Part shown: positions 56,801 to 62,390 of the stretch, piece after piece | Numbering within the stretch: the stretch's first letter is position 1 | Layout: every line of letters starts with the position of its first letter | From: Mantis religiosa | Taxonomy: Eukaryota > Arthropoda > Insecta > Mantodea > Mantidae | NCBI GenBank assembly: GCA_030765055.1 | Contig: CM060947.1 | Location: 218,449,271-218,513,270, forward strand | Length of the DNA stretch: 64,000 bases | Direction: 5' to 3' | The notes under the pieces: generated by a model | What the model saw: only the letters and a program-made list of their open reading frames with translations | Database searches by the model: none | What the model was told of the DNA's origin: nothing | Made by a program: the position numbers and the translations under genes

Positions 56801-59800
56801 GAGATGTACATACAAATGCTGACAGAAGTTCGCTTAATATTTCAGCATGTGTGTGATGACATAATTGCATTGATTATCATATGGTAGCATAAACTGAACC
56901 TTAAAACCTTGAACCACAGAACAGTTCGCTTACGCAGCTATCGCTCTTATGTACACAATATGAAATTACTGAAATTATATGTGTTCAATGAAAGAATGGA
57001 GTTTGCTACAGTAAAACAAAATAGACATTTCAATGATTTGTGAATATAGTCTACTTTAATGATAGCATAATTGTATACTGCCTGTAATGGCCTTTACACC
57101 AATTTTTGTTTCAGTAAAATACTTAATAAATATAGAAGATACAAATGTGTATTTATGAAGCATTTTTACTTAATGATTACCTGTACTTCTAATGTTGTGC
57201 ATTGTAAGCAGAAATGATAGTCTTGCAGCAACAATATCGGCAACTATCATTGGTTCTCATATATTTGAATCCAAAAGATTTCAGAATATTACACATAGCA
57301 GATATAGAACCCATATAATCTATTTTCTCCCTTGTTAAATTGGTCAACATTTTGGCTGTTGCATATTCACCCTTATTAATGGTTCAAGTTGGTAGCACAT
57401 TTTTTAGCTGCTCAATATGGGTACTTCTCCTAATTTGGTGAACTGTTTGCCTTCTTTAACAATGTACATAAAAAAATAAGTTTATGCAATTAATTCTCAA
57501 CTCTGACAGAAATTTGTACTTTCGAAAATGTCTTTGACAACTGTTTGAAAATGGAATACACATAAAAAATAATATTTCTAGCCTGCTTATGAAAAGTACT
57601 ACCGAATTGTCTCGCAGTTACTACTATGTACACTAGTATTAGGCTCGCTAATGCAAGGTACAAAATGTAACCACAGCTATAGCACGTGTGTGTGTTTTTC
57701 TTCACTGACAGTTAATGATTCTTTTCTTTCTAGTCAGGCATCCTATCTTTCCCTATCTCCAAAACCAGATGATTTTTTGTTTTCTTTTTACGTCCTCCAA
57801 CGTTAAGTCATATCGGACGATGAATGAAATGGGTGAAATGATGCTCAAATGAGTCAGGGGTTCATGAAACTTAGAGTTACCTGACATTCGTCTATCAGGA
57901 TAAGGAAAACACCCGAAAAGACCTTATCCAGGTAACTCACCCTAACCGAGATTCTAACTCAGGACCTTTTGAACGTGAGGCAGACATGCTACCATCTACG
58001 TTACCAAGGCAGACAAAACCAGATGTGCTACAAACATGGGGACCGTCAGAAAAAATTAGCTCTGTGACATGAAAATAACAAAATAACTCTGTAATTAGTA
58101 TCTTTTGAGTAAGCAAAGAAATTAGCCAAAGTCTGTAATTGAACTGCACAACGTTACACTCTCCACTGGCTAGTCAGCAATAGACCAGCCACACCTAGCC
58201 TCACATTATGTTCATTCCTATTTTACAGTTACCTTAGTTCAACTCAAAATTATATTAACATGCATTTTGGTGGACAAGACACTGGGAACTAGAATGGGAA
58301 TGCATATAGACAGCAAAGTGAAAAGCTTAATTTGTGAATTGAAATGTCTGTTTTTTAAGTGAGCAGTAAAAATAAGATAGTTTAGCCAACATCATAATGT
58401 AATAAACGTAAACATAAGTTTAGCCAACATCATGTGATAAACGTAAACATTCTCCATATGCAGAGCTACTACTTTTTCAGCAAAAAGTATCTTGACAAGT
58501 ATTATTCTTTAATTAATAGTATGTGTTCAAGTTCTTTATTGCTACAAAAGTGAATCGAGAAAATATTGACACATTCTTTATTGCTGTTGATCACTTATGA
58601 CTGAAAACCTTTTCATATAGAACTAATAATTATATTGTTTTATTTTGGAAGGAAACCAACTTTCAAGATCTAATTGCAATGGACTGTTCTCTTGCACTGA
58701 ATAACTTGTTTTAGATGCACCAGTAAATTCCAAGGTTAATACTGCAGATTCAATTACAGAAAAAGTTTTACACTTCCTTCAAAACTTAACCATACACATT
58801 TAGAACTGCTTTTCCCAAGAGTTTAAAAGATATGGTTTTGATACTGCGTAAGATGCACCTTACTTGTTGTTAAACATTAACATTTACAAACAAAAGACTT
58901 GATTTCAATGCGACATTGGCCATACTGCAGCAGAATTGACACAGCATGCAGCATGCATAAGAAATTGCTAGCATTAATTCTTTTTTTGTCAATGCCATAT
59001 TTCTTCGATCTCCAATTCATATTCTTAAGTGTACATACTGTGCTAGTATTTCATCTGTATTAACCATTTAATTGCTATAAACTGCATATATGCATCCACT
59101 ATTTCTACAAGTGCGAGCAATAAGAACTCTGAATGCTTAGAATTGCTTAGGTTCATTTCAACATAAGGAAAAACCAAGCATATTATGGCCAACTTACTTT
59201 ACATCCTCAACAAATTTTTCCAATTTCTCTGCAACAGGCACATCACCCATCTTCATCTGCACGCCTTGCCTGTCTGGATGAATGATCTCAGCAACAATGA
59301 CATCTGGTCCAAACAGCCTCTGAACTACCTCATCTGTTATCGTCTCTGAGATATTAGCTACAATAAATTATTAAAACAAATAATGAATCGAACATTCCAT
59401 GTTCATGCACTGCTAGAACAAATGACACAGGAAATTTAAAAGTTTAGGACAGCTATTAATAAACCTTGACGTATGCACTTCTTGTAGCATGACAGACATC
59501 CAAACAATTAAAAATTCTCTTAATATATTTTCTAGCATTTTCAGAATGAAAGTTGACATATAAATATGTTGCTGAAATGCTACAGTTGTTAAAAATTACA
59601 ATATTTGACTGTACCTAAGCTTGATAGTTTCCCTACTGTTAGCTTTCCACTTTCATACCTGTAAATTCAATGAATTTTAGTTTTGTTACTCAGAGATTTT
59701 AACCTAGATATCCCATTTTTGTGTATGATGTTCTAGTTCAAATCAAAGACAATTTCCAAAGTTTTAGGAAAATAAGTAAAAACAAATTAATTTATCTTCT

Positions 59801-60664
59801 TGCAAACTTCATAAAATTCTAATAAATGCAATTAAAATGATAAATTACAAATGTCAATATTATTATAAGATGTTAATCAAAATAAATAGCTTAACATCAC
59901 AAACATAAGCGAAAAGGGTGTTCAAGTGCCAGCTCAATATTCCTTTTATAGACTTTTAAGGATGCTAAAGCTTGTTGCTGACTGATCAGAAGATTTAACA
60001 TTTTACTGTCCCTTTGCTCTAACATAAAAGTATTTTGTGATTTTAATGTTAGTCTTTCAAGCTTACTGTTAATAACAAATATCACCACCACCCATGACTC
60101 ACCTATTTGCAACATATTTTATTAACAGTTTAATATTGTAATTAATTCTAGATTTACTGCAGTTTGTGTTGAAAATTAAAGAAGTTTGATAATATAAACA
60201 AAATCTTATTTTATCTTATTGCATGAAAGGATCTTCAAAGAGAGAGGAAGGTGGCAGGGAGAATGTGGGTAGGAGAGAAGAAGAGAGAAATAAACGGAGG
60301 GTGAAAAAAAAAAAAAAAACAGCGGGAGAGCAGAAATAAATTGAAATAAAACAAGGAGAGGTTTTGTGTTTTATACCTGTGCTATGAACAAGGGCATGCG
60401 CAGACAGAAGTTTGAGCGAATGGACTTCAAATAGCAAGGGATGGAACAACAGCTCCCGAGCATTCGGTCGCAGACTTGGGTCTTTGTGCAAACACTTATG
60501 GATGAAATCCTTCTGTTGGACATCATCCAGCGATTCAATTGTCCGATTAATATTCTCTTCCGTCACCAGAGTACCAGAGTCTCCATTGCCCTGGATCTCC
60601 AGCGCTGCCATTTCCAATGCACACATACCAAATGAGTATACATCGATTGCTGGTGTCACCGACA
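35356..60664 (-). CDS. NRBP: NRBP / Madm, nuclear receptor-binding pseudokinase (5' partial, last 5 coding exons)
   Basis: Minus-strand exons 60664-60377, 59357-59198, 54629-54443, 40357-40238 and 35544-35356 join in frame to 313 residues plus TAA. They start in kinase subdomain IX and run to the natural C-terminus; family members are ~530-640 residues. NRBP1/Madm is a cytoplasmic, WNK-related pseudokinase adaptor that binds Mlf and partners such as Bunched/TSC22 in flies. Visible blocks: AIDVYSFGMCALEMAALEI, the RPNARELLFHPLLFE end of the kinase-like domain, LEKFVEDVK.GIYPLTAF, SPEPVDVETRRVVNMMC, and MDDKMNRQLTC..LAQELVH, all in the order of vertebrate NRBP1. The diagnostic ATP-site and HRD/DFG equivalents lie upstream, outside the window. 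No disabling change in any exon; introns of 1.0, 4.6, 14.1 and 4.7 kb. Confidence 0.93.
35780..35802 (+). repeat. Poly-T tract
   Basis: Twenty-three T residues inside the last NRBP intron; perhaps the tail of an old minus-strand retroelement insertion that is otherwise unrecognisable. Confidence 0.6.
35991..36242 (+). repeat. Tandem duplication, 126-bp unit, two copies
   Basis: Copies at 35991-36116 and 36117-36242 differ at about two positions (ATATGG/ACATGG, AGGAG/AGGCG). This is a recent event: copies this similar cannot be old in an otherwise heavily diverged intron. Confidence 0.92.
36243..36984. other. NRBP intron stretch without recognised content
   Basis: AT-rich; nothing recognised. 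Confidence 0.4.
36985..37343 (+). repeat. Compound (GAA/GAG)n microsatellite, about 360 bp
   Basis: Symmetric layering: GAA repeats, then GAG repeats, then (GAGGAA)n, then GAA repeats. All bases are purines on this strand, so it could form a triplex (H-DNA). Poly-E, poly-R and poly-L frames over it are artefacts. Confidence 0.97.
38242..38284 (+). mobile_element. Mini-PLE, about 43 bp
   Basis: Only the two termini of the main PLE family remain: TTAATTTATAGATGAGTCG and ACAGTTAAATCTTG. Flanks ATAAGATATATG / ATAAGATATGTT agree if a 2-base AT slip is allowed. Confidence 0.6.
38327..39390 (+). mobile_element. PLE copy with GIY-YIG domain, inverted ends, and a nested PLE
   Basis: Plus-strand reading: LTHRLVNIPTEKKEYFKEQ, SFTYHPKTFNKFKKIFKEQ, NITLAPTNRHSILKLL, FEIYQISCKNCEKCYIGQTK (the YIG of GIY-YIG kept, the first block degenerate), RVKEHFRNIRLKQEDK, then after the nested insertion AVAFHFWNENHDIDLNPKLL and MNFEIPPVDN. 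38327-38395 and 39335-39385 are inverted copies of the same end (CTCAAAAACTATTTGT, ACTCGTCAC). A second, more diverged PLE family than 26672-28648. Confidence 0.8.
38876..39031 (-). mobile_element. PLE 3' end inserted in another PLE, 156 bp, 12-bp TSD
   Basis: ACAAGAAGATAA at 38864-38875 and 39032-39043 brackets the insertion; removing it restores the host PLE reading frame across ...KQEDK.... On the minus strand: CTGAAGA (38969-38963), GAGG/CCTC stem, GAAAC (38946-38942), GTA (38920-38918). The clearest dated nesting in the window. Confidence 0.88.
39391..39480. other. Junction between PLE and transposon remainder
   Basis: Short stretch with a T-rich run near 39449; no further features. A short GA repeat lies just inside the PLE at 39245-39260. 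Confidence 0.4.
40238..40357 (-). CDS. NRBP: NRBP exon: MDDKMNRQL helix
   Basis: Exactly 40 codons between acceptor TTTCAG and donor GTAAAA: MTILLRMDDKMNRQLTCLVS then QIDTSLLLAQELVHFGFINE. It corresponds to the LLLKLEDKLNRHLSC / LAAELVQLGFISE region of vertebrate NRBP1. It lies 41 bases outside the right end of the TA-flanked transposon at 37981-40196. Confidence 0.94.
40358..40885. other. NRBP intron stretch without recognised content
   Basis: AT-rich; no element recognised. Confidence 0.4.
40886..41575 (-). pseudogene. Jockey-type LINE 3' part with poly-A tail
   Basis: Minus strand from about 41575: WRAHIDRLISLASGRLSKLG, PLLHRHTPLGIECSLLLYKS, LVRPLITYASQVWGSASNTH, LPRLQVLQNRFMRIATDAPW, YVRNQQLHKELGLLPLHQYI. 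This is the thumb/C-terminal region after the RT of Jockey elements (LYKSLVRP.ITYA.QVWG is typical). The ORF is open for 136 codons, then a 3' UTR and an A tail (the T run at 40887-40918). 5'-truncated and inserted into the mariner N-terminus at 41576. Confidence 0.85.
41576..41880 (-). pseudogene. Mariner transposase N-terminus (helix-turn-helix), interrupted
   Basis: Minus strand: MEGKKEHFRHLMLFYYHKGK, TASQTQRKICAVYGEDAVTN, CQKWFTRF, stop, AGKFSVKDKPRSGRHVVMDE, ERIKDMITNNPRITTREVGQ, ELNLSHATV. These are the two helix-turn-helix units and GRP-like linker of mariner transposases. The reading stops where the Jockey LINE begins; no catalytic part found. Confidence 0.85.
42046..42542. mobile_element. 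PLE fold-back insertion (three 3' ends), 497 bp, 12-bp TSD
   Basis: Two successive minus-strand 3' ends (42046-42272 and 42273-42366) and one plus-strand 3' end (42367-42542). Flanked by AAACCCCATATT at 42034-42045 and 42543-42554. Close relative of 55440-55811 and 60965-61218. The ORF of 112 codons across it is a palindrome artefact. Confidence 0.85.
42555..43857. other. NRBP intron stretch without recognised content
   Basis: AT-rich; no exon or element recognised. Confidence 0.4.
43871..44479 (-). mobile_element. PLE copy with inverted ends, about 610 bp, 12-13-bp TSD
   Basis: Minus-strand core (44375-44130): PQENQKVFKEFGITLVPENK, KKSGIYQFDCLDCDRVYIGK and TKRN, i.e. an intact GIY..YIG start with CLDC. 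Arms 43881-43995 and 44330-44440 are inverted copies, each with CTGAAGA..GAAAT (43979-43951 minus; 44338-44366 plus). Flanked by TTCTTCAGAATAT at 43858-43870 and 44480-44492. A third PLE family. Confidence 0.85.
44560..44650 (-). mobile_element. PLE 3'-end fragment
   Basis: Same family as 9340-9440 and 56575-56645. Minus strand: CTGAGGA (44640-44634), stem TAGGA/TCCTA, GAAAC (44615-44611), GTA (44601-44599). Flanking repeat not identified. Confidence 0.6.
44660..46380. other. NRBP intron stretch without recognised content
   Basis: No element recognised. A GC-richer patch near 45210-45340 has an open frame of 57 codons (MLRRKDFLSIALVLAYQH start) that I do not recognise. Confidence 0.4.
46388..46622 (+). 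repeat. Direct repeat, left copy, flanking the gypsy element
   Basis: Matches 49636-50042 in the same orientation (TCATTATTGGTTGG, AAAGAATTACTTTGAATAAG, CCAAGGTGTT, TATTATTCAGTT). The right copy is longer because a SINE sits in it. Either a diverged tandem duplication or two copies of an unknown element. Confidence 0.65.
46701..47127 (+). mobile_element. 5' LTR of Ty3/gypsy element
   Basis: Begins TGTTGCAACC, ends AAAGTCACA, 427 bp. It is highly similar to 49182-49601. TATATAAGAG near 46879 is the probable TATA box. The target duplication ATAT lies at 46697-46700. Confidence 0.88.
47160..48006 (+). pseudogene. Gag remnant with CCHC zinc knuckle
   Basis: Heptad-like repeats of MKAAN...L and a coiled-coil stretch FQEQLAGVKQDVTELGKRMG (around 47470-47540), then the nucleocapsid end LGDYKTIHQALTAALRMEAA ... 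CWGCGQPGHLERDCSHQEE (47935-47985). The middle of gag is fused out near 47755, and frame changes occur near 47330 and 47550. Confidence 0.8.
48060..48650 (+). pseudogene. Retropepsin-like protease and linker remnant
   Basis: VLVDTGAAVTIMRP (48138-48179) is the aspartic protease active site. EEVILGLDALRSHELTVDV (48330-48385) is the second conserved protease block (flap-distal ILG). A frame change lies near 48235 and stops at 48416 and 48637. Confidence 0.82.
48760..49060 (+). pseudogene. Start of reverse-transcriptase domain, truncated
   Basis: LLRRYQRVFSQGNSDYGRTD, HHIDTGNNQSIQQPPRRVPL and EESDSPWCSPVVLVRG are the leading blocks of gypsy RT. The deletion junction is at about 49050; no YxDD motif follows. 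Confidence 0.82.
49182..49601 (+). mobile_element. 3' LTR of Ty3/gypsy element
   Basis: Begins TGTAGCGACT, ends AAAGTCACA, 420 bp, preceded by the purine tract at about 49167-49181 and followed by ATAT. It differs from the 5' LTR by scattered substitutions and small gaps, so the insertion is not very recent. Confidence 0.88.
49636..50042 (+). repeat. Direct repeat, right copy, with SINE inside
   Basis: Partner of 46388-46622; interrupted by the type B SINE at 49697-49852. Confidence 0.65.
49697..49852 (-). mobile_element. SINE type B, unit length 156 bp, 13-bp TSD
   Basis: Flanked by TGAAATTTATACT at 49684-49696 and 49853-49865, which defines the unit: tRNA-like head (TTAGCTCAGTTGGTTAGAGC, B box GGTTCAAATCCCGG) starting at 49852 and a tail ending ATTAATTCCATC. 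It lacks the 5' module found on other type B copies, so that module is not part of the basic unit. Confidence 0.88.
50375..50540 (+). pseudogene. Transposase fragment (insect IS630/mariner-like family)
   Basis: Shifted readings give PKKVTNLSDFDKERC then RTVFEFYDQGVFPTIQKITC. This is the stretch between the first and second DNA-binding helices in the family represented at 39480-39900 and 52441-52630. The rest of 50043-50700 is unrecognised. Confidence 0.55.
50700..51277. other. NRBP intron stretch without recognised content
   Basis: Nothing recognised. Confidence 0.4.
51278..51637. mobile_element. SINE type B fold-back
   Basis: 51278-51396 (minus) and 51514-51631 (plus) are inverted copies of the same tRNA-like head and share private changes (GACGGCACGTTGACCATG). 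Between them is the 5' module (51397-51513) once, on the minus strand. So the SINE has duplicated one half in inverted orientation. Confidence 0.8.
51858..51878 (+). repeat. C-rich homopolymer tract
   Basis: Twenty C with a single T; rare in this AT-rich region. Confidence 0.85.
52441..52630 (-). pseudogene. Transposase fragment in repeat copy 1
   Basis: Open on the minus strand for 60 codons: MYSILKSLRFNYRRTNGGCK, FLLERSDVTAKLKFLHKIHN. It matches the RDI/SDV..AKR.KFLR motif that comes just before the first catalytic Asp in an insect IS630-like family. It ends before the catalytic core. Confidence 0.6.
53041..54082 (+). mobile_element. PLE copy, 1,042 bp, 12-bp TSD
   Basis: Flanked by TTCAAAAAGCAA at 53029-53040 and 54083-54094. 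It begins with the TTATAGATGAG / ATTTATTACAGTT terminus. The ORF remnant reads LPFLDLKIM, KLEFGIYRKSTHVDNYI, HSLIHRLVNIPLTMEEYN, then GIYSVKCEDCHEIYIGKTKR (GIY-YIG with CEDC intact), then AHHFWSKNHN and MNFEIPIS-like end after frameshifts. CTGATGA (53935-53941), GAAAC (53957-53961) and GTA (53979-53981) follow. Confidence 0.88.
54443..54629 (-). CDS. NRBP: NRBP exon: proline-rich linker
   Basis: Acceptor TTTCACAG, donor GTAAGC at 54442. It reads YGIYPLTAFTARQPPPPRPR, PISPEVAESVKSVSPEPVDV and ETRRVVNMMCNVKPKEESCE then LL. The PPPPRPRP run is a possible SH3 ligand. GIYPLTAF and (T/S)PEP.(D/E)VE(T)R(R/K)VV are diagnostic for the family. It ends on a codon boundary. Confidence 0.95.
54640..55427. 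other. NRBP intron stretch without recognised content
   Basis: AT-rich; nothing recognised. Confidence 0.4.
55440..55811. mobile_element. PLE fold-back insertion, 372 bp, 12-bp TSD
   Basis: Minus-strand 3' end (55440-55628) joined to a plus-strand 3' end (55629-55811), nearly perfect inverted copies. Flanked by ATACAATAATTT at 55428-55439 and 55812-55823. The 70-codon ORFs on both strands are this palindrome. Confidence 0.88.
56255..56645 (+). mobile_element. PLE fragment with 3' end (third family)
   Basis: MAVAYHFWNENHNIEQEIHL then LLKSVQGSTALTTWR (56262-56370) is the post-GIY-YIG part of a PLE protein. 56575-56616 has CTGAGGA, GAAAT and GTA. 9340-9440 and 44560-44650 carry the same 3' end. 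Confidence 0.72.
56646..58060 (-). repeat. Degenerate DNA-transposon-like repeat, copy 2 (interrupted by a SINE)
   Basis: Partner of 52140-54290 in the same orientation. Stops are more frequent here. The SINE type A at 57772-58014 interrupts it. Confidence 0.6.
57772..58014 (-). mobile_element. SINE type A, unit length 243 bp, 11-bp TSD
   Basis: Flanked by AAAACCAGATG at 57761-57771 and 58015-58025. The minus-strand head starts GTCTGCCTTGGTAACGTAGA, B box GAGTTAGAATCTCGG; the tail ends in a T-interrupted A run. This defines the full unit of type A. Confidence 0.9.
58381..58455 (+). repeat. Short tandem duplication, about 38-bp unit
   Basis: GTTTAGCCAACATCAT..GT and ATAAACGTAAACAT occur twice in tandem with a 3-base difference in length. 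Confidence 0.85.
58544..58573. mobile_element. 30-bp PLE stub with 12-bp TSD
   Basis: Contains AAAAGTGAATCGAGAA and ATATTGACACA, matching the outermost end of the PLE insertion at 1916-2139. Flanked by TTCTTTATTGCT at 58532-58543 and 58574-58585. An insertion of only a terminal 30-mer. Confidence 0.7.
58586..59197. other. NRBP intron stretch without recognised content
   Basis: Nothing recognised. Confidence 0.4.
59198..59357 (-). CDS. NRBP: NRBP exon: linker after kinase-like domain
   Basis: Acceptor TTGTAG, donor GTAAGT at 59197. It encodes ANISETITDEVVQRLFGPDV, IVAEIIHPDRQGVQMKMGDV and PVAEKLEKFVEDV. The LEKFVEDV block aligns with LDKFLEDV of vertebrate NRBP1. Phases 1 in and 2 out match the neighbours. 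Confidence 0.93.
59358..60376. other. NRBP intron between the 59198 and 60377 exons
   Basis: 1.0 kb, the shortest NRBP intron seen. It has an A run at 60304-60319 close to the upstream exon; no element recognised. Confidence 0.5.
60377..60664 (-). CDS. NRBP: NRBP exon: end of kinase-like domain
   Basis: Acceptor TTTACAG (60671-60665), donor GTATAA at 60376. After two bases of a split codon it reads SVTPAIDVYSFGMCALEMAA, LEIQGNGDSGTLVTEENINR, DFIHKCLHKDPSLRPNAREL and LFHPLLFEVHSLKLLSAHAL. DVYSFG is subdomain IX, and the RPxARELLFHP motif closes the C-lobe. It ends one base into the next codon. Confidence 0.95.
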
Positions 60665-60964
60665 CTGTAAACACACCAAGCAATTATATTGAAGCTTTAA
60701 CTTCTATTATACATTATATTTTATTTCTATTTTTATTTCTTATTAAAATAAATATAAACTTCAATCAATAAACTCAGGACCATTTGTGGTTGGGGTTGTT
60801 TCAACTGACACAAGTATGCATTAATGTAAATAAATCAGACAAAAAAGTTTGTTTATTTAAAATAAGTATTTATAAATAAATAAGCCTTTGCACTGAAATT
60901 ACATTTAACAAATATTATTGGTTTTTTCACTTTGAAGAACTAATTAATAAACATCATTTCACAT

Positions 60965-61218
60965 TATTAATTTTTAGATGAGTCGTATTTATTACACATC
61001 TGCTTCACTTTCGTACCTATTTTGAGGACATGTTTCGCAAATCATCGTTTGCATCTACGGCTCTTATGCGAGTCGCATAAGAGCCGTAGATGCAAACGAT
61101 TTGCAAAACATGTCCTCAAAATAGGTACGAAAGTGAAGCAGATGTGTAATAAATACAACTCATCTAAAAATTAATAATTTTTCGCTTCACTGTGGTGTTC
61201 CAATACAGTTAAATCTTG
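60965..61218. mobile_element. PLE fold-back insertion, 254 bp, 12-bp TSD
   Basis: Minus-strand 3' end to about 61072, then plus-strand 3' end, meeting at GCTCTTATGCGA / TCGCATAAGAGC. Flanked by ATCATTTCACAT at 60953-60964 and 61219-61230. The right end ACAGTTAAATCTTG matches the other copies. Confidence 0.88.
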
Positions 61219-61540
61219 ATCATTTCACATGTTGCACAAATGATATAGTTGGCATTCTTCATGAAACTTTACCTTTAGAAAATTTTCAAGTTAGTCAAAA
61301 TTATGAATAACATGAACCATGAATGATTTGTCCATATTTTCAATAAATTCTCCATATTTAAAAGTACTTTAATGTTTATTTGAGCACTCTCATATGGACT
61401 CTTATAAGCTTTTAAGAAATCCTTATTCCACCTTGTGATGGGTGGACCCATTTATTAGCTGGAGGCCCCCCAGCAGAGGTGTCATGTTACTAAATATATA
61501 GGGTAGTTAAATTATAATTGAATCAACTCGAGGCCTCTCT

Positions 61541-62390
61541 CTACTGCATGAGACTGCTGGCACAGGCGAACAAGAATCCTCAACATATAATAGATGCTGA
61601 AAATGTTGACCTTCTGCTTTCAAACAGGCAGCAAATCCAGTGTAAATACTACCTAAGTTCGTGCAGTATAGGAGGATTGGAACGATACACATCTATTGAA
61701 ACTGGAGCCCTAGCACTACACACATGTGGAAGTGATCCCGGTAAACGTGTGAATTAAATGTAACTGGTTTTTCCAATCCATAGAAAGGGTTTTCTTTGAT
61801 TTAAAGCTTTTGTTTTTCACTGATGAATCTTAGTTTCACTTAACTGGACGTTTGAATACTCACAACAGTTGATACTGAGCTTCAAAAAAGCTGTGCTACT
61901 GGACAAAATACCTATTATCAGAAAATTGTAGTGTGGTGTGTGGTAAGTGTTTTAAGAATAATAGGGTCCTTATTCTTTGATGAAACAACAAATGCAGAGA
62001 GATATCAGAGGTTAATTCTGAGCCATTTTTCAACTGCTAGACAGAAGAGAAATCATATGGTTGGTTCCAACAAGATTCTGCAACAGCACATATGGCTGCA
62101 GAATCATTAATGCAGTAAGAGAGCTATTTGATGACAGAATAATTTGCATTGATTTGTGGCCCCCTCCTTCTTTTGACATAACGAGTTGTGACTTTTATTT
62201 ATGTGGTTCTTTAAAAGAAGAAGTGTATTGTTCCAATCCTCGCAAGGAACTTAGAGAAAACACTGTGCAAGAAATCGCAAGAATATCTGCTGCCTAGCTT
62301 CGGAGAGTGAGCGAGTATATTTACACAATATATGCTGCCTGTTTGAGAGCAGAAGGTCAAAATTTCCAGCATCTATTATAAGGTAAGGAT
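61541..62390 (+). pseudogene. Mariner-like transposase pseudogene with inverted 3' end
   Basis: Plus-strand reading with frameshifts: TDES.FHLTGRLNTHNS (first catalytic Asp, near 61820), NNRVLILDETTNAERYQRLI, LSHFSTARQK, QQ-D-SATAHMAAESL-type block around 62080 (shifted), ELFDDRIICIDLWPPPSFDI, TSCDFYLCGSLKEEVYCSNP and RKELRENTVQEIARIS. It ends LRRVSEYI..AACLRAEGQ-FQHLL near 62380. 61541-61680 is an inverted copy of that last part (minus-strand FAACLKAEGQHFQHLL), so the element is flanked by a second, reversed 3' end as at 3852-4523. Confidence 0.78.
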
